Origin: Pyrofollis japonicus
GTDB taxonomy: Archaea; Thermoproteota; Thermoprotei_A; Sulfolobales; Pyrodictiaceae
Reading direction: 5' to 3'
DNA: 64,000 bases
Assembly (NCBI RefSeq): GCF_033097485.1
Contig: NZ_AP028634.1
Span: forward strand, 620,001-684,000
Part shown: positions 8,758 to 17,148 of the stretch, piece after piece
Position numbering within the stretch: position 1 is the stretch's first letter
How the letters are laid out: every line of letters starts with the position of its first letter
The notes under the pieces: model-generated
Database searches by the model: none
What the model was told of the DNA's origin: nothing
Seen by the model: the letters and a program-made list of their open reading frames with translations, nothing else
Made by a program: the position numbers and the translations under genes

Positions 8758-9582
8758 CTAGGCCTCGGCAGGCGGGCATCCAGGAGCCCCGCGGAAGGGG
8801 CACCACGGTGGACAATTCTCTCCAGCAGGGCCAGGATCAACACTATTATCAACTATCATTGCTACCTCGTCCCGAGCCCTCAGAAAGCGGCGGCGAAGCC
8901 CATCATCTATTACCACGACACGCCACTCTAGCCAGGGCTCGCCCGAGTCTCTGCGACGAATATAGAGAGCAACACCATAGTCCACGGGCAAGCCAGTCCA
9001 AGCCTCGAGCGCCAAGGCGTAGCCAGCGAGCTGAAGCTCCTTACCTTCACCGTAACGCGTGGACGAACTAGCAGTAGTCACTTCTACAGGGAGAAACCCG
9101 ACGAGCAAGTCTGGGCGCACTATGTCGCTAAGCCCTACAGCCGCCCCCGGAATCTGAGGCTCGACACGTACAGGGATATCAGCATCAATGATCGACTGAA
9201 GGGCTAGCCCAGCTCCAACCGTGTACACCCGTTGAAGGAACCCATCTATCCTCACACCAAGCCTTTTACCAAGCCTCCACATAGCCCGAGACAAGGCCTC
9301 TAGGTCGGATACGCCTCTATCTACGAGCCTAAAGGGCTCAAGAAAGAACTCGTGAACTATAGCACCATAAACGGCCTCCTTGCTTCTCTTAGGCTTGATC
9401 CGCATAACACGGCGCAGAAACACATCACGATGCACAGGACAAATGCCCGCAACCTCGCTAGGCGAGGGACGATAACGATACCGTGGAGAAACATAGTCGA
9501 AACGCCAACCCCTTATCTCTGCAAAGACCCCACCCTCAGCCCCGAGGCTGCGTATAAAGTCCCACACTCTGCGGGGAAGCAA
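8758..9582 (-). CDS. csa1: Csa1/Cas4-family Fe-S nuclease of the adaptation module
   Basis: This 274-residue protein has four Cys in the Cas4 arrangement, Cys48 near the N-terminus and Cys257, Cys261 and Cys269 at the C-terminus, which would hold a 4Fe-4S cluster. Between them are PD-(D/E)XK-type elements: His in GAIVHEFF, Asp in RPDLLVG, Glu in LPVEVTT, and a QLAGYALALE helix. Cas4 proteins trim pre-spacers and help select the PAM and orientation before Cas1-Cas2 integration. The one-plus-three Cys spacing and I-A context fit the Csa1 branch, though classical Cas4 is possible. It forms an operon with cas1, and its start lies 84 bases from the leader-distal end of array 2. Confidence 0.85.
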   Translation of the reverse strand: MLPRRVWDFIRSLGAEGGVFAEIRGWRFDYVSPRYRYRPSPSEVAGICPVHRDVFLRRVMRIKPKRSKEAVYGAIVHEFFLEPFRLVDRGVSDLEALSRAMWRLGKRLGVRIDGFLQRVYTVGAGLALQSIIDADIPVRVEPQIPGAAVGLSDIVRPDLLVGFLPVEVTTASSSTRYGEGKELQLAGYALALEAWTGLPVDYGVALYIRRRDSGEPWLEWRVVVIDDGLRRRFLRARDEVAMIVDNSVDPGPAGENCPPWCPFRGAPGCPPAEA

Positions 9583-9666
9583 AACAGTACGCCAGTAATA
9601 CCTTATAAAGATATTAGTTATACATAAACCCTACCACCAACAATCAAACAAGCACCAAGGCCTCAT

Positions 9667-10707
9667 CTTACAATTCTCTTTTGAGTTTAGCAGCTCGTCA
9701 AGAAGTTCCTTGAGCTCCGCGACTCAGCGCCCAACACTTACAATTCTCTTTTGAGTTTAGCGCTTGGAATATCTCGGCACAGTGTGCCTCACCGATAACT
9801 TACAATTCTCTTTTGAGTTTAGCACGAGAACGTAACCGAGCTCGTTAAGAGCATCGGGCTCGGGATCTTACAATTCTCTTTTGAGTTTAGCTTCCTTGCT
9901 GAAGGTTGAGGCTCGTGGAGTAGAGTATCTGCTTACAATTCTCTTTTGAGTTTAGCCTTTTGTTGCTCTCTGGCTGCCCCTCGTGAGGATAGGGTTCTAC
10001 CTTACAATTCTCTTTTGAGTTTAGCAAGGCCTGTTCCATCACCACCTCCACCGACAGGTGGGAGGACTTACAATTCTCTTTTGAGTTTAGCCCGGCCATA
10101 AACTTGCGTGATCTGGATAGACCCCTGCAACTTGGCTTACAATTCTCTTTTGAGTTTAGCCTGTGGGCACTCTGCTAAACCGTGCAATACTCGTAGTAAC
10201 GGACTTACAATTCTCTTTTGAGTTTAGCTGATTAGTATTGCCTACTCTACACATTGTTGCAACACTTACTGATGCTTACAATTCTCTTTTGAGTTTAGCT
10301 CAACATTGCCCTTGGAAAGAACCTGCTTGAGGGCTTGGGATCTCTTACAATTCTCTTTTGAGTTTAGCAGCGAGACAATAAGGAGGGCTTTACGAATAAC
10401 GGCGTGTATGGACTTACAATTCTCTTTTGAGTTTAGCGAAAGCTAGCAGAGAAGTACAGGAGGATAATACACAGGGTATAGCTTACAATTCTCTTTTGAG
10501 TTTAGCTACCTAACCCTTACCCTATCCAATTTTCGGGAAAATTACTTACAATTCTCTTTTGAGTTTAGCCGAGCGTGTAGACGTCTATGTCCGTGAGCTT
10601 GTCGGTCAGCTTTCTTACAATTCTCTTTTGAGTTTAGCCAGCCAGCTCCCCTAGCTCCCCGGGCGAGAAGCCATCCCCGCCACTTACAATTCTCTTTTGA
10701 GTTTAGC
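9667..10707 (-). CRISPR. CRISPR array 2: 16 repeats of 25 nt
   Basis: On the plus strand each repeat reads CTTACAATTC... to ...GTTTAGC, starting at 9667, 9737, 9799, 9867, 9932, 10001, 10067, 10136, 10204, 10275, 10344, 10413, 10482, 10545, 10614 and 10683. The 15 spacers are 37-46 nt. The leader is on the right, so the array is transcribed on the minus strand toward csa1-cas1. All repeats, including the leader-distal one, look intact, unlike the decayed last repeats of arrays 1, 3 and 4. The repeat is identical to that of array 1. Confidence 0.98.
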
Positions 10708-10970
10708 AGGTATGCTCCCTGTTGGGATCCGAATGATTAAGGCTATGGTACGGGTATTTATCTTCTTCGGAACACTATTGGCTTATAAGCTGTTAATGAG
10801 TCATAATTAGCGACAACTCTTCTTTCTACTCCATCCAATAATGTTCTGATGGATTTGCATAGATTTGAAACGTTGTTCCCAAGGACAAATTCAAATCTGT
10901 CTAGAGGGTGTTCTCAAGGGAAAACAAAGAGGAATTTGGATGTGTTAATAAGTTGTAGATTCTTGATTAT
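10708..10970 (-). promoter_or_regulatory. Leader of CRISPR array 2 (diverged copy)
   Basis: Read on the minus strand this matches the other three leaders. Shared blocks are AAATTCCTCTTT, CTTGGGAACAA, GTTTCAAAT, and the near-repeat block AATAGTGTTCCGAAGAAG followed by ATAAATACCCGTA. It is more diverged than the others, with a changed stretch around 10880-10930. A TATA-like GCTTATAAGC palindrome (10781-10790) lies about 75 bases from the first repeat. The conserved hairpin near the repeat is CCC-AACA-GGG rather than CCC-AAAA-GGG: stem kept, loop changed. Confidence 0.85.
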
Positions 10971-11138
10971 GGATACTTATATACTCTAAGCTATGAACTG
11001 CTTTATTGTTCGGGTTAGCTTGTCTTCGCCTCACCGGGCCAGTTGAGGTGACACGGTCTGTCCGAGTGCCTCAGCTCGTATCGCATTTACATTTTCGATA
11101 TACTTTCCGGACTCGTTCCCCTCGTTGAGCTAGACAAA
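10971..11138. other. Intergenic with a possible promoter for the 11139 gene
   Basis: No gene is seen. A hairpin-forming segment CCTCA...TGAGG lies at about 11029-11049. An AT-rich GATATAC element near 11096-11102 could be a TATA box for the plus-strand gene starting at 11139. Confidence 0.35.
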
Positions 11139-12152
11139 GTGGTAGTCGATGATGAGCACTTTGTCTACGGTATCGAGGAGTCGCAGGCTCGGGGAGAGAC
11201 GCTACTTTATCAGAAAGCCTTACAGTCGCTGGCATCAACCCTCTATATGCCTTGGCTCCCTTACAGAGCCGATAAGACTATTGTTAACAGGACTAGGATG
11301 CCGCTGTATAGAGCTATATTGGAGAGGTTTAGAGCGAATAGCTCAGCTACTAGCTGTCAAGACCTAAACATTCTTGACGCGATATTTGGCGAGTTCTTCA
11401 GCCTTGTTAAGCTCTTGGCGATTAGTCCTGCATCAAGAACGTTTTACGAAGAACTAGTTGAATCAAGTGCTCGAAATGCCCTAGAAGTTCTAGGAAACGA
11501 TAACGTTGTCTCAGACATATATAGGCTTCTCAGGGAAATGCTAAAAGAGAATAGCATGGTCGAGAGACTGCGAAAGCTATACTCATTTGTTAGCCAAGGT
11601 CAATGGAGCACTATGCTAGACCAGGAACAGGGGGCCCTACAAGTTCTAAGAGGCCTCACAAGTAAGTGTGGAGGATCTGTAAACCTTTTCCTACTATATC
11701 CTGTAGTGCACTCAACATACTACTTTGTAGAGCTAACGAAATATGTAATAAATAAGGTAAAAAGTGTAGGAATAACCTTGAACGCTATATGGCTTGTGTA
11801 TCCGCACGTCTCGGCCTCTGCCATCAGGGATATAGAAAACAGGCTGCACCGAGAACTAGCTAGTCCAAATAAGCTTTCCTACCAGCTAAGGAAGAGGGAG
11901 GATGCAGGCGAAGTAGCCGAAGAAATTGTGGAAATTGTTCCCGAGAATGAGTGCTCTGTGCTAGTAATAGTACTTGACTTAGCGAAACCCTTGATAGTAG
12001 AATTGCTCAAAAAGCTAGCTGGCTTAAAGAAAGCAGCGGTACTAATGTCGGTAGCTCCTTGCATCAAGCTCCAACAGAATCAGCAAAACCAGTTAAGCGG
12101 TAAACCCGGCCAATGCCTTCTCAATATTTTCGATACAGGCTACACCGTGTAA
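11139..12152 (+). CDS. Unrecognised protein beside CRISPR array 2, possible CARF-like Rossmann half
   Basis: This 337-residue protein starts at GTG 11139. The first half (about 1-165) is helical with no motif I recognise. From about residue 175 it alternates strand and helix: NLFLLYPVV, a long helix, then a NAIWLVYPHV strand. Later comes a hydrophobic strand SVLVIVLDLAKPLIVELL followed by a helix and another strand. That layout resembles a Rossmann or CARF fold, which senses cyclic oligoadenylate in type III systems, but the usual signature residues are not clear. It overlaps or abuts the next gene and probably forms a two-gene unit with it, upstream of an AT-rich cassette and the cmr operon. 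Function is not assigned. Confidence 0.6.
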   Translation: MVVDDEHFVYGIEESQARGETLLYQKALQSLASTLYMPWLPYRADKTIVNRTRMPLYRAILERFRANSSATSCQDLNILDAIFGEFFSLVKLLAISPASRTFYEELVESSARNALEVLGNDNVVSDIYRLLREMLKENSMVERLRKLYSFVSQGQWSTMLDQEQGALQVLRGLTSKCGGSVNLFLLYPVVHSTYYFVELTKYVINKVKSVGITLNAIWLVYPHVSASAIRDIENRLHRELASPNKLSYQLRKREDAGEVAEEIVEIVPENECSVLVIVLDLAKPLIVELLKKLAGLKKAAVLMSVAPCIKLQQNQQNQLSGKPGQCLLNIFDTGYTV

Positions 12153-12155
12153 TCA

Positions 12156-12161
12156 GAGGTG
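12156..12161 (+). promoter_or_regulatory. Shine-Dalgarno deciding the start of the next gene
   Basis: GAGGTG here is followed eight bases later by an in-frame GTG at 12170. This favours 12170 over the upstream ATG at 12113, which would overlap the preceding gene by 40 bases. Confidence 0.55.
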
Positions 12162-12169
12162 ATTATTTC

Positions 12170-13375
12170 GTGAGAAGACTCCCAGCACATAGGACATATT
12201 GCTATGCGCTCGAAGGCAATATCTCTAGGATAGACCCCTTACTGGAGCTACTGGCATCACCACTACTCCCAATAGTACGCGGAGAACGGAAATACAAGGT
12301 GGCAAAATACTGCGCTGAACCGATCACTGGAACCCTAGCAGTACGCACCGAGTCCACAGTCAGCCATATTCACGTCCTATCCATATACAAGTGGCTAGCC
12401 TATAACCCACTAACACTAATGGGCGACTACAACCTAGCAGCACTAGTAGACGAGGGAGCTCTACCCGGCTCCGGCTTCTTCCCCCTAGCGGAACGCTACA
12501 AGATATACGAGGACAGCAGCACTTACCAAAAGACACTGTATCTAGCACCAGCCGCAACAGCGACAAACTCCTCGAGAAGAGGCATAGACCTAGTACAAGC
12601 AATGCTTACAACAACAATAATACTCCACGGGCTAGACCCCAGCAATCTAACACGCAACACCTATGAAGCCCTCGTACAAGCCTATCTATACAAGCTAAGC
12701 CAGCTACAAAGCTCAGAGCTAAGATACGAGACCCTAGCCGTATCAAAAATAGCACCACAAATACCACCACAAAGACTACAAACATATATAAGCGAGATCA
12801 TACAGGCAAAGAACACAAGCGAGATCCAAAAAACAATAAGGAAGATACTCGGCGACAAAAGCATCATAAACCAACTATACGGAAAATACCTAGGACAACA
12901 CACAATAACACTACCACTAAGCCCCGAACAACAAATACAACAATTCACCCGACTAGTAACCAATCCCCAAAAACTAGGCACAGACACAGCAATAATAGAA
13001 GTAACAGGACAATTCTCATTAGCAGACATACTCCTCGCGGCAAACACGGGCATACAAACAGTATACCTAATAGCAACACCAGAAACAATACAAAATATAA
13101 TACACATAATGCTGCTCTTCCAAGAAAAAATATCAAAACCAAAAATAGAAATAAATAACAAAGAAATAATCATAGACAACATAACATTTAAAACAATAAT
13201 AGTACCCCAAACAATACCAACCATAATATCAAAGCTATACACAAAAATAGTAGAAAAAAGCAGAGAAACAACCTACATACCAGGATTCATATCATCAATA
13301 AGTGCCCTCACAATAAAACAAATGCAACAAAGAAAAATACAAATAAAAACAATACAAGAACTAATAAAAACATAA
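12170..13375 (+). CDS. Unrecognised CRISPR-locus protein with A-rich 3' half; possible CARF/Rossmann-like C-terminus
   Basis: This protein has about 401 residues from GTG 12170. The N-terminal half holds a region with LYLAPAATATNSSRRG and several helices. Near the C-terminus is a strand-turn-helix unit, IIEVTGQFSLADILLAANTG then VYLIATPE. It recalls the D-x-TGG-x-K turn of CARF-like sensors but is not a match to it. From about 12700 the sense strand becomes extremely rich in A (codons such as ata, aca, aaa, caa), unlike the first half. This suggests relaxed or shifted base composition toward the neighbouring AT-rich cassette. It is convergent with that cassette, three bases away. I do not recognise the family. 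Confidence 0.6.
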   Translation: MRRLPAHRTYCYALEGNISRIDPLLELLASPLLPIVRGERKYKVAKYCAEPITGTLAVRTESTVSHIHVLSIYKWLAYNPLTLMGDYNLAALVDEGALPGSGFFPLAERYKIYEDSSTYQKTLYLAPAATATNSSRRGIDLVQAMLTTTIILHGLDPSNLTRNTYEALVQAYLYKLSQLQSSELRYETLAVSKIAPQIPPQRLQTYISEIIQAKNTSEIQKTIRKILGDKSIINQLYGKYLGQHTITLPLSPEQQIQQFTRLVTNPQKLGTDTAIIEVTGQFSLADILLAANTGIQTVYLIATPETIQNIIHIMLLFQEKISKPKIEINNKEIIIDNITFKTIIVPQTIPTIISKLYTKIVEKSRETTYIPGFISSISALTIKQMQQRKIQIKTIQELIKT

Positions 13376-13378
13376 GTC

Positions 13379-14029
13379 TCAAACCCTAGCCTGAATTATT
13401 TTATTCTTACCAATAGAATCAACAATACACTCAACACAATCCTTAAATAACCTAATAAACGGCGAACGACCAATAAGATCATCTTCTTCAAGTCTACTAA
13501 AATCACCAATATCGACCGGCCTAAACAGGTAGATGCTAAACTCTATTCCTTTAATACTTATACTAAATCTAGCAACAATGCCTTTTTTCTCATATTCTTT
13601 AACAATATCTGTACAACATGTACCTGTGTATTTGTTTATCTCACTGCCTAATGCCAACGAAAAAGTATAGATGCACTCACTAAAGAATGATGTCGTAAGT
13701 AAGAATGTCTTAACAGCATTCACTAAGTCTGATTCACTATTAGATTTGTATGCATATAGATATAAATTAAGAGGGTCAAATAAGAACCAATCAATGCCAT
13801 AAAGTGATTCAATTTCTCCAAATTGTTTTATTATACTATTAAATATCTCATTAATTATATTATTATTAAAATTATTAAAGAAATATTTAATAATTTTAGA
13901 AATATTTGTTTCACACACGTAAAATTTTTTAGAGATATTATAACAATTAAATTTATTTTCATTAATTTCTAACATATTTATTTCATTATATTTTTGTTTT
14001 TGATCATCTATTTTAATAACTATAGCCAT
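13379..14029 (-). CDS. Unknown protein, third gene of the AT-rich cassette
   Basis: This 216-residue protein has its ATG at 14029, preceded by a good ribosome site (GGTGG, five bases upstream). It is rich in Asn, Ile, Lys and Phe because of the very low GC of this stretch. A central region runs from GIDWFLFDPLNLYLY through a helix to a Cys pair (TGTCCTD), and a strand-rich part ISIKGIEFSIYLFRP follows. No signal peptide or clear membrane helix is seen. It is downstream of a cysteine-rich gene and an ATPase gene on the same strand with short gaps, so it is probably a component of the same system. No family recognised. Confidence 0.65.
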   Translation of the reverse strand: MAIVIKIDDQKQKYNEINMLEINENKFNCYNISKKFYVCETNISKIIKYFFNNFNNNIINEIFNSIIKQFGEIESLYGIDWFLFDPLNLYLYAYKSNSESDLVNAVKTFLLTTSFFSECIYTFSLALGSEINKYTGTCCTDIVKEYEKKGIVARFSISIKGIEFSIYLFRPVDIGDFSRLEEDDLIGRSPFIRLFKDCVECIVDSIGKNKIIQARV

Positions 14030-14057
14030 CTATACCACCTAATCTAGTTATTATAAT

Positions 14058-14600
14058 TTATCTATAGCAATAATTAAGAAGATTATTTATATTTATTCTA
14101 CTAAAAATTGTTGAAGAGGGAAACAAACCTTTATTAGGTATTATACAACAAACACATAGATTGAGATTACCGCAATATCGTCTATGTGAAGCACATGTAT
14201 ATTGACATAGTCTTCTTTTATTACCTTGGACTAGCATTTCTCTATGAAGAATATTAATAATTTCCCATACCGGGATACCCAATATATTAAAACGTCTACG
14301 AATCTTATCACGAATAGTTTTAAATAGTATGGGATTATTACTAATTTTGTGACAATCAATATATATTACTATATTTCCATTTCTTAAACCTATGTCAGGA
14401 ATACCTGAATTATTTTGATTATTTAAGCGTAGGCAATGCATTAAATTAGCATGTGTCCCCTCATATTGGTTGCATTCAGATGTATTTTGATTATAATTAT
14501 CTAAAGGAATACAAATAATATTATTTATATTATTAAAAAACCAATCATAATCATTATATTTACAATCACCATCGCACCTTCTACAATTTCCAACAGCCAT
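14058..14600 (-). CDS. Cysteine-rich unknown protein, middle gene of the AT-rich cassette
   Basis: The protein has 180 residues if started at ATG 14600, which has a GGTGAT ribosome site four bases upstream. A longer frame to 14645 would overlap the ATPase gene. It has an N-terminal cluster CRRCDGDC and a C-terminal set CQYTCASHRRYC followed by LCVCC, which look like zinc or Fe-S ligands. Between them, PDIGLRNGNIVIYIDCH gives a strand with Asp residues that could belong to a nuclease core, but that is a guess. It sits between the ATPase gene (20 bases) and the 216-residue gene (28 bases). No family recognised. Confidence 0.65.
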   Translation of the reverse strand: MAVGNCRRCDGDCKYNDYDWFFNNINNIICIPLDNYNQNTSECNQYEGTHANLMHCLRLNNQNNSGIPDIGLRNGNIVIYIDCHKISNNPILFKTIRDKIRRRFNILGIPVWEIINILHREMLVQGNKRRLCQYTCASHRRYCGNLNLCVCCIIPNKGLFPSSTIFSRININNLLNYCYR

Positions 14601-14619
14601 CCTATCACCAGATAACTGT

Positions 14620-15882
14620 TTATTTTCCATATGATAATATATCAAAAATTAATTCTATTTCGTTTCTTAACGCAGTAAATGTTATATCATTATATATTGT
14701 CTGCGCAGTACCAAATTCATCTACTGATATATATTTACCTTGTCGTGAAAAGTGATACATTCTTATATCTAGATTAGCACTCTCCTTCATTAAACCTACA
14801 ATAGCTGAGATCAACCTTAATGAATGCGTTGTTAATATAAATCGTATTCTGTTCTTATTTCTATTAGGTATTTCTGCTAGAATTCTTATAAGCCCTTGTA
14901 ACGACGATGGATGTAAGGCTATTTCCGGCTCTTCTATAGCTACTACTACCTCTTCTCCATTTTCTGCTAGTTTTTCAGCAATACTAGCCTCTAATAGCAT
15001 TGAGATAAGGTTGCGTGTCCCCATACTGAGATAGTTAAAAGGAATGTATGCTTCTTCTTTAGTAGATCCTTCACTCTCAGCTTTCTCATTTACAACAAGT
15101 TGTTGTTCTTTGATATCTATTTTTATATCTAGTATCTCTTTTCCTTCGCCAGTTCTCGCTACCTCGCTTAAGTACTTTTTAAAGTCCTCAATAATATCAT
15201 GCCAAAATTGGGTATTTGGATCCGAGAATACATTTGACCAAGACAATATATTAGTAACGTTCTCTCCTTCTGCCCCTACGCCATCTCTTCTTACCGCCTC
15301 ATACTCTATAGTAGTTTCTACTCGTTCTTTCTCTGTAGTAGCGGGGAATATCCGCTTTATTGATATTAGGTGAACAAAAGGAACAATAGAAGAGTCTATT
15401 TCCGGTTCTTCCTCGCTTCCTATTATTTCCCTAGCATGTTTTGTACTAACTAAATCTAGATTACACGTATATCCATTATATGATCCATAAATACCAAAAT
15501 ATTTTAATCCAGAATAAAGTATTATTTCAAATTTTCTTTCTTTACTGAATTTATTTATGATATGATGCATCAACTGTTCTTTATCATTGATTATAAATCG
15601 GCCTTTTAATTTAGATTCATTTATTCTACATCCCTTTTTGTCGGAAAAGGTTACATTTAGATTATCATATTCTTCGTAGTGCCTTGCTGCTAGTGAGAGA
15701 AGGCGTAGTGCTTCGAGCATGGAGGATTTTCCTACGCCTCTGTATCCAAGGAATATTGTTAAGTCCCCTAAGGATGGCATTACGTATCCTTTCTTCATGT
15801 AATCGGATTCTTCTTGCGGATCTGCTATGATTGCTTTGAAGTTTTTTACGGCAAAGAGGTAAGGTTCGCTTATGTTGCTCAT
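14620..15882 (-). CDS. OLD/SMC-like AAA ATPase, first gene of the AT-rich cassette
   Basis: This 420-residue protein has its start at ATG 15882, nine bases after an AGGTG ribosome site; a GTG at 15894 lies inside that site. It has the ABC-type head of OLD and related defence ATPases: Walker A GYRGVGKSS (about 46-54), a signature-like YLSMGTRNL (about 282), Walker B VVVAIEEPEIALHP (about 310-323) and an H-loop LTTHSLRLIS (about 347). Between Walker A and the signature there is a divergent domain and no long coiled coil. No TOPRIM is fused, unlike OLD. ATPases of this group usually act with a partner effector in phage defence, and the two following genes are the candidates here. Confidence 0.8.
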   Translation of the reverse strand: MSNISEPYLFAVKNFKAIIADPQEESDYMKKGYVMPSLGDLTIFLGYRGVGKSSMLEALRLLSLAARHYEEYDNLNVTFSDKKGCRINESKLKGRFIINDKEQLMHHIINKFSKERKFEIILYSGLKYFGIYGSYNGYTCNLDLVSTKHAREIIGSEEEPEIDSSIVPFVHLISIKRIFPATTEKERVETTIEYEAVRRDGVGAEGENVTNILSWSNVFSDPNTQFWHDIIEDFKKYLSEVARTGEGKEILDIKIDIKEQQLVVNEKAESEGSTKEEAYIPFNYLSMGTRNLISMLLEASIAEKLAENGEEVVVAIEEPEIALHPSSLQGLIRILAEIPNRNKNRIRFILTTHSLRLISAIVGLMKESANLDIRMYHFSRQGKYISVDEFGTAQTIYNDITFTALRNEIELIFDILSYGK

Positions 15883-16094
15883 CTCGTTGAGCACCTAGCC
15901 AGATTTTTGTTTACGAGTATTTGGTATGAGCCTGGCTTTTTAGTTGCTTTTGATTTGTTTTATACTATTCTATAGTTGAGTAAGTTTGTTGATAGCGATA
16001 GAGATATAAGTAAGTGATGTATGCCATGCCTCCGGCATTGAGTTTAAGTATTTATAGTTTTGTAGTGGTTATATTATTGTGGTGTGTTTTTGAT
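15883..16094. promoter_or_regulatory. Divergent promoter region between the AT-rich cassette and cmr
   Basis: On the plus strand a TATA-like TTTATAG (16051-16057) would place a start near 16080. It would give a short leader holding GTGGTG before the Cmr4 ATG at 16095. A second TATA-like AGATATAAG is at 16002-16009. Between them an inverted repeat ATGCC-TCC-GGCAT (16026-16038) could be an operator. On the minus strand GTATAAAA (about 15959-15966) could serve the ATPase gene. All are unverified sequence matches. Confidence 0.45.
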
Positions 16095-17141
16095 ATGGGT
16101 CAGGGAGCATTAGCGGGTATCTATGAGAAGGGTGACTTGGTTCTCTTATCGCCGGTTTCAGGCTTATTTGTTGGTAGTGGTAGGGATACGAGTTGTAGTG
16201 TTGATTTGGCTGTTCAGCGTGATTTTGCAGGGTATCCTATTATATGGGGTAGTAGTCTGAAGGGGGCTTTGCGGTCTGCTTTTACCCTTAGGTGTGAAGG
16301 TGCGGGAGAGGGGTGTAGGGATTGCGTTAGGGTCTTGTTCGGTAATGAAAGAGAAGATATAGAGGCTTTTGCTGGATCCATGTACGTCTCCGATTTCGGT
16401 CTACTTGCCTTGGCTGGTCCCTGTAGTTTTGGTGTATGCTTCTTTACATCGCCGTTTATTTTGCAGCGTTTCATGAGTGTTGCAAATGTCTTGGTCTCTG
16501 GGCTTGTCGAGATCAGTAATGGTTTGCGGAACGTTCTTAGCGCATTCTTGCGGGATGCAAGCGAATTACTGGAGTCTAATGAGGATGCTCTTAATGCTGG
16601 GAGACCTGTTGTATCGGTTTCTTCTCTACAGGATATGAAGTATCTCGTGTTTGGCACAAAGATCTATTCATCCGATCATGTTGTGCTTGAAAGCATGCTT
16701 GGAGATGTTTTCCGGAGGGTCTTTCGCTATGTGTTTGGCGAGGATGCTGCCCGCGTATATTCTGAGAGAGTAGTGCTTGTCCCTGATAACGTTGCTGCCC
16801 GGTTATTGGGGCAGAGCCTTATTCCGCGGAGAACTCGTGTGAGCCTTGATTATCGTAGTAAGCGTGTTAGGCCTGGGGCCTTGTGGAGCGAAGAGTATGT
16901 GCCCGAGCTGAGCCTGTTCTACGGGATATTCCTCTACTCGAGGCCAAGAGAGCCAATGAGAGCGAGTAGTTGCAGGAAATTCTTGAAAGAGGACTCGGCT
17001 AGTGTGGAGGACGCTGAGTTTGTTAGATCGGTTTTCCGTAAGCTTGCAGGCGCAGGCGCGGATAGCTCCTTCTATACTATTATCGGTGGGCATGAGACTG
17101 TTGGTAGAGGGCTTGTACATATAAAGCTTGTAGAGGGGTAA
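16095..17141 (+). CDS. cmr4: Cmr4, Cas7-type backbone subunit of type III-B complex
   Basis: This RAMP protein has about 348 residues from ATG 16095; the frame is open from 16014 but the first 27 residues there are not family-like. It has a VGSGRDTSCSVDLAVQRD segment holding the Asp (residue 37) that cuts target RNA in Cmr4. It also has GSSLKGALRSAF (glycine-rich RAMP loop), VSDFGLLAL, RTRVSLD, and a C-terminal GGHETVGRG. Cmr4 forms the backbone along the crRNA and cleaves target RNA every six bases. It is the first gene of the cmr operon; the next gene starts eight bases later. Confidence 0.92.
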   Translation: MGQGALAGIYEKGDLVLLSPVSGLFVGSGRDTSCSVDLAVQRDFAGYPIIWGSSLKGALRSAFTLRCEGAGEGCRDCVRVLFGNEREDIEAFAGSMYVSDFGLLALAGPCSFGVCFFTSPFILQRFMSVANVLVSGLVEISNGLRNVLSAFLRDASELLESNEDALNAGRPVVSVSSLQDMKYLVFGTKIYSSDHVVLESMLGDVFRRVFRYVFGEDAARVYSERVVLVPDNVAARLLGQSLIPRRTRVSLDYRSKRVRPGALWSEEYVPELSLFYGIFLYSRPREPMRASSCRKFLKEDSASVEDAEFVRSVFRKLAGAGADSSFYTIIGGHETVGRGLVHIKLVEG

Positions 17142-17148
17142 GGGAGCC

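Noticed and set aside
1952-9736. First spacers of array 1 and last spacer of array 2 look alike (TCCTTGAGC and GACTCAG)
   Set aside because: They differ by an internal gap, and the translated match is a generic coiled-coil pattern, so a shared target is not supported.
10971-11138. Possible tRNA from hairpin-forming sequence upstream of 11139
   Set aside because: No acceptor stem, T-loop or anticodon arrangement could be assembled.
12682-13242. 186-residue hydrophobic minus-strand frame
   Set aside because: It is the antisense of the A-rich part of the 12170-13375 gene; T-rich codons give Ile, Val and Phe by composition alone.
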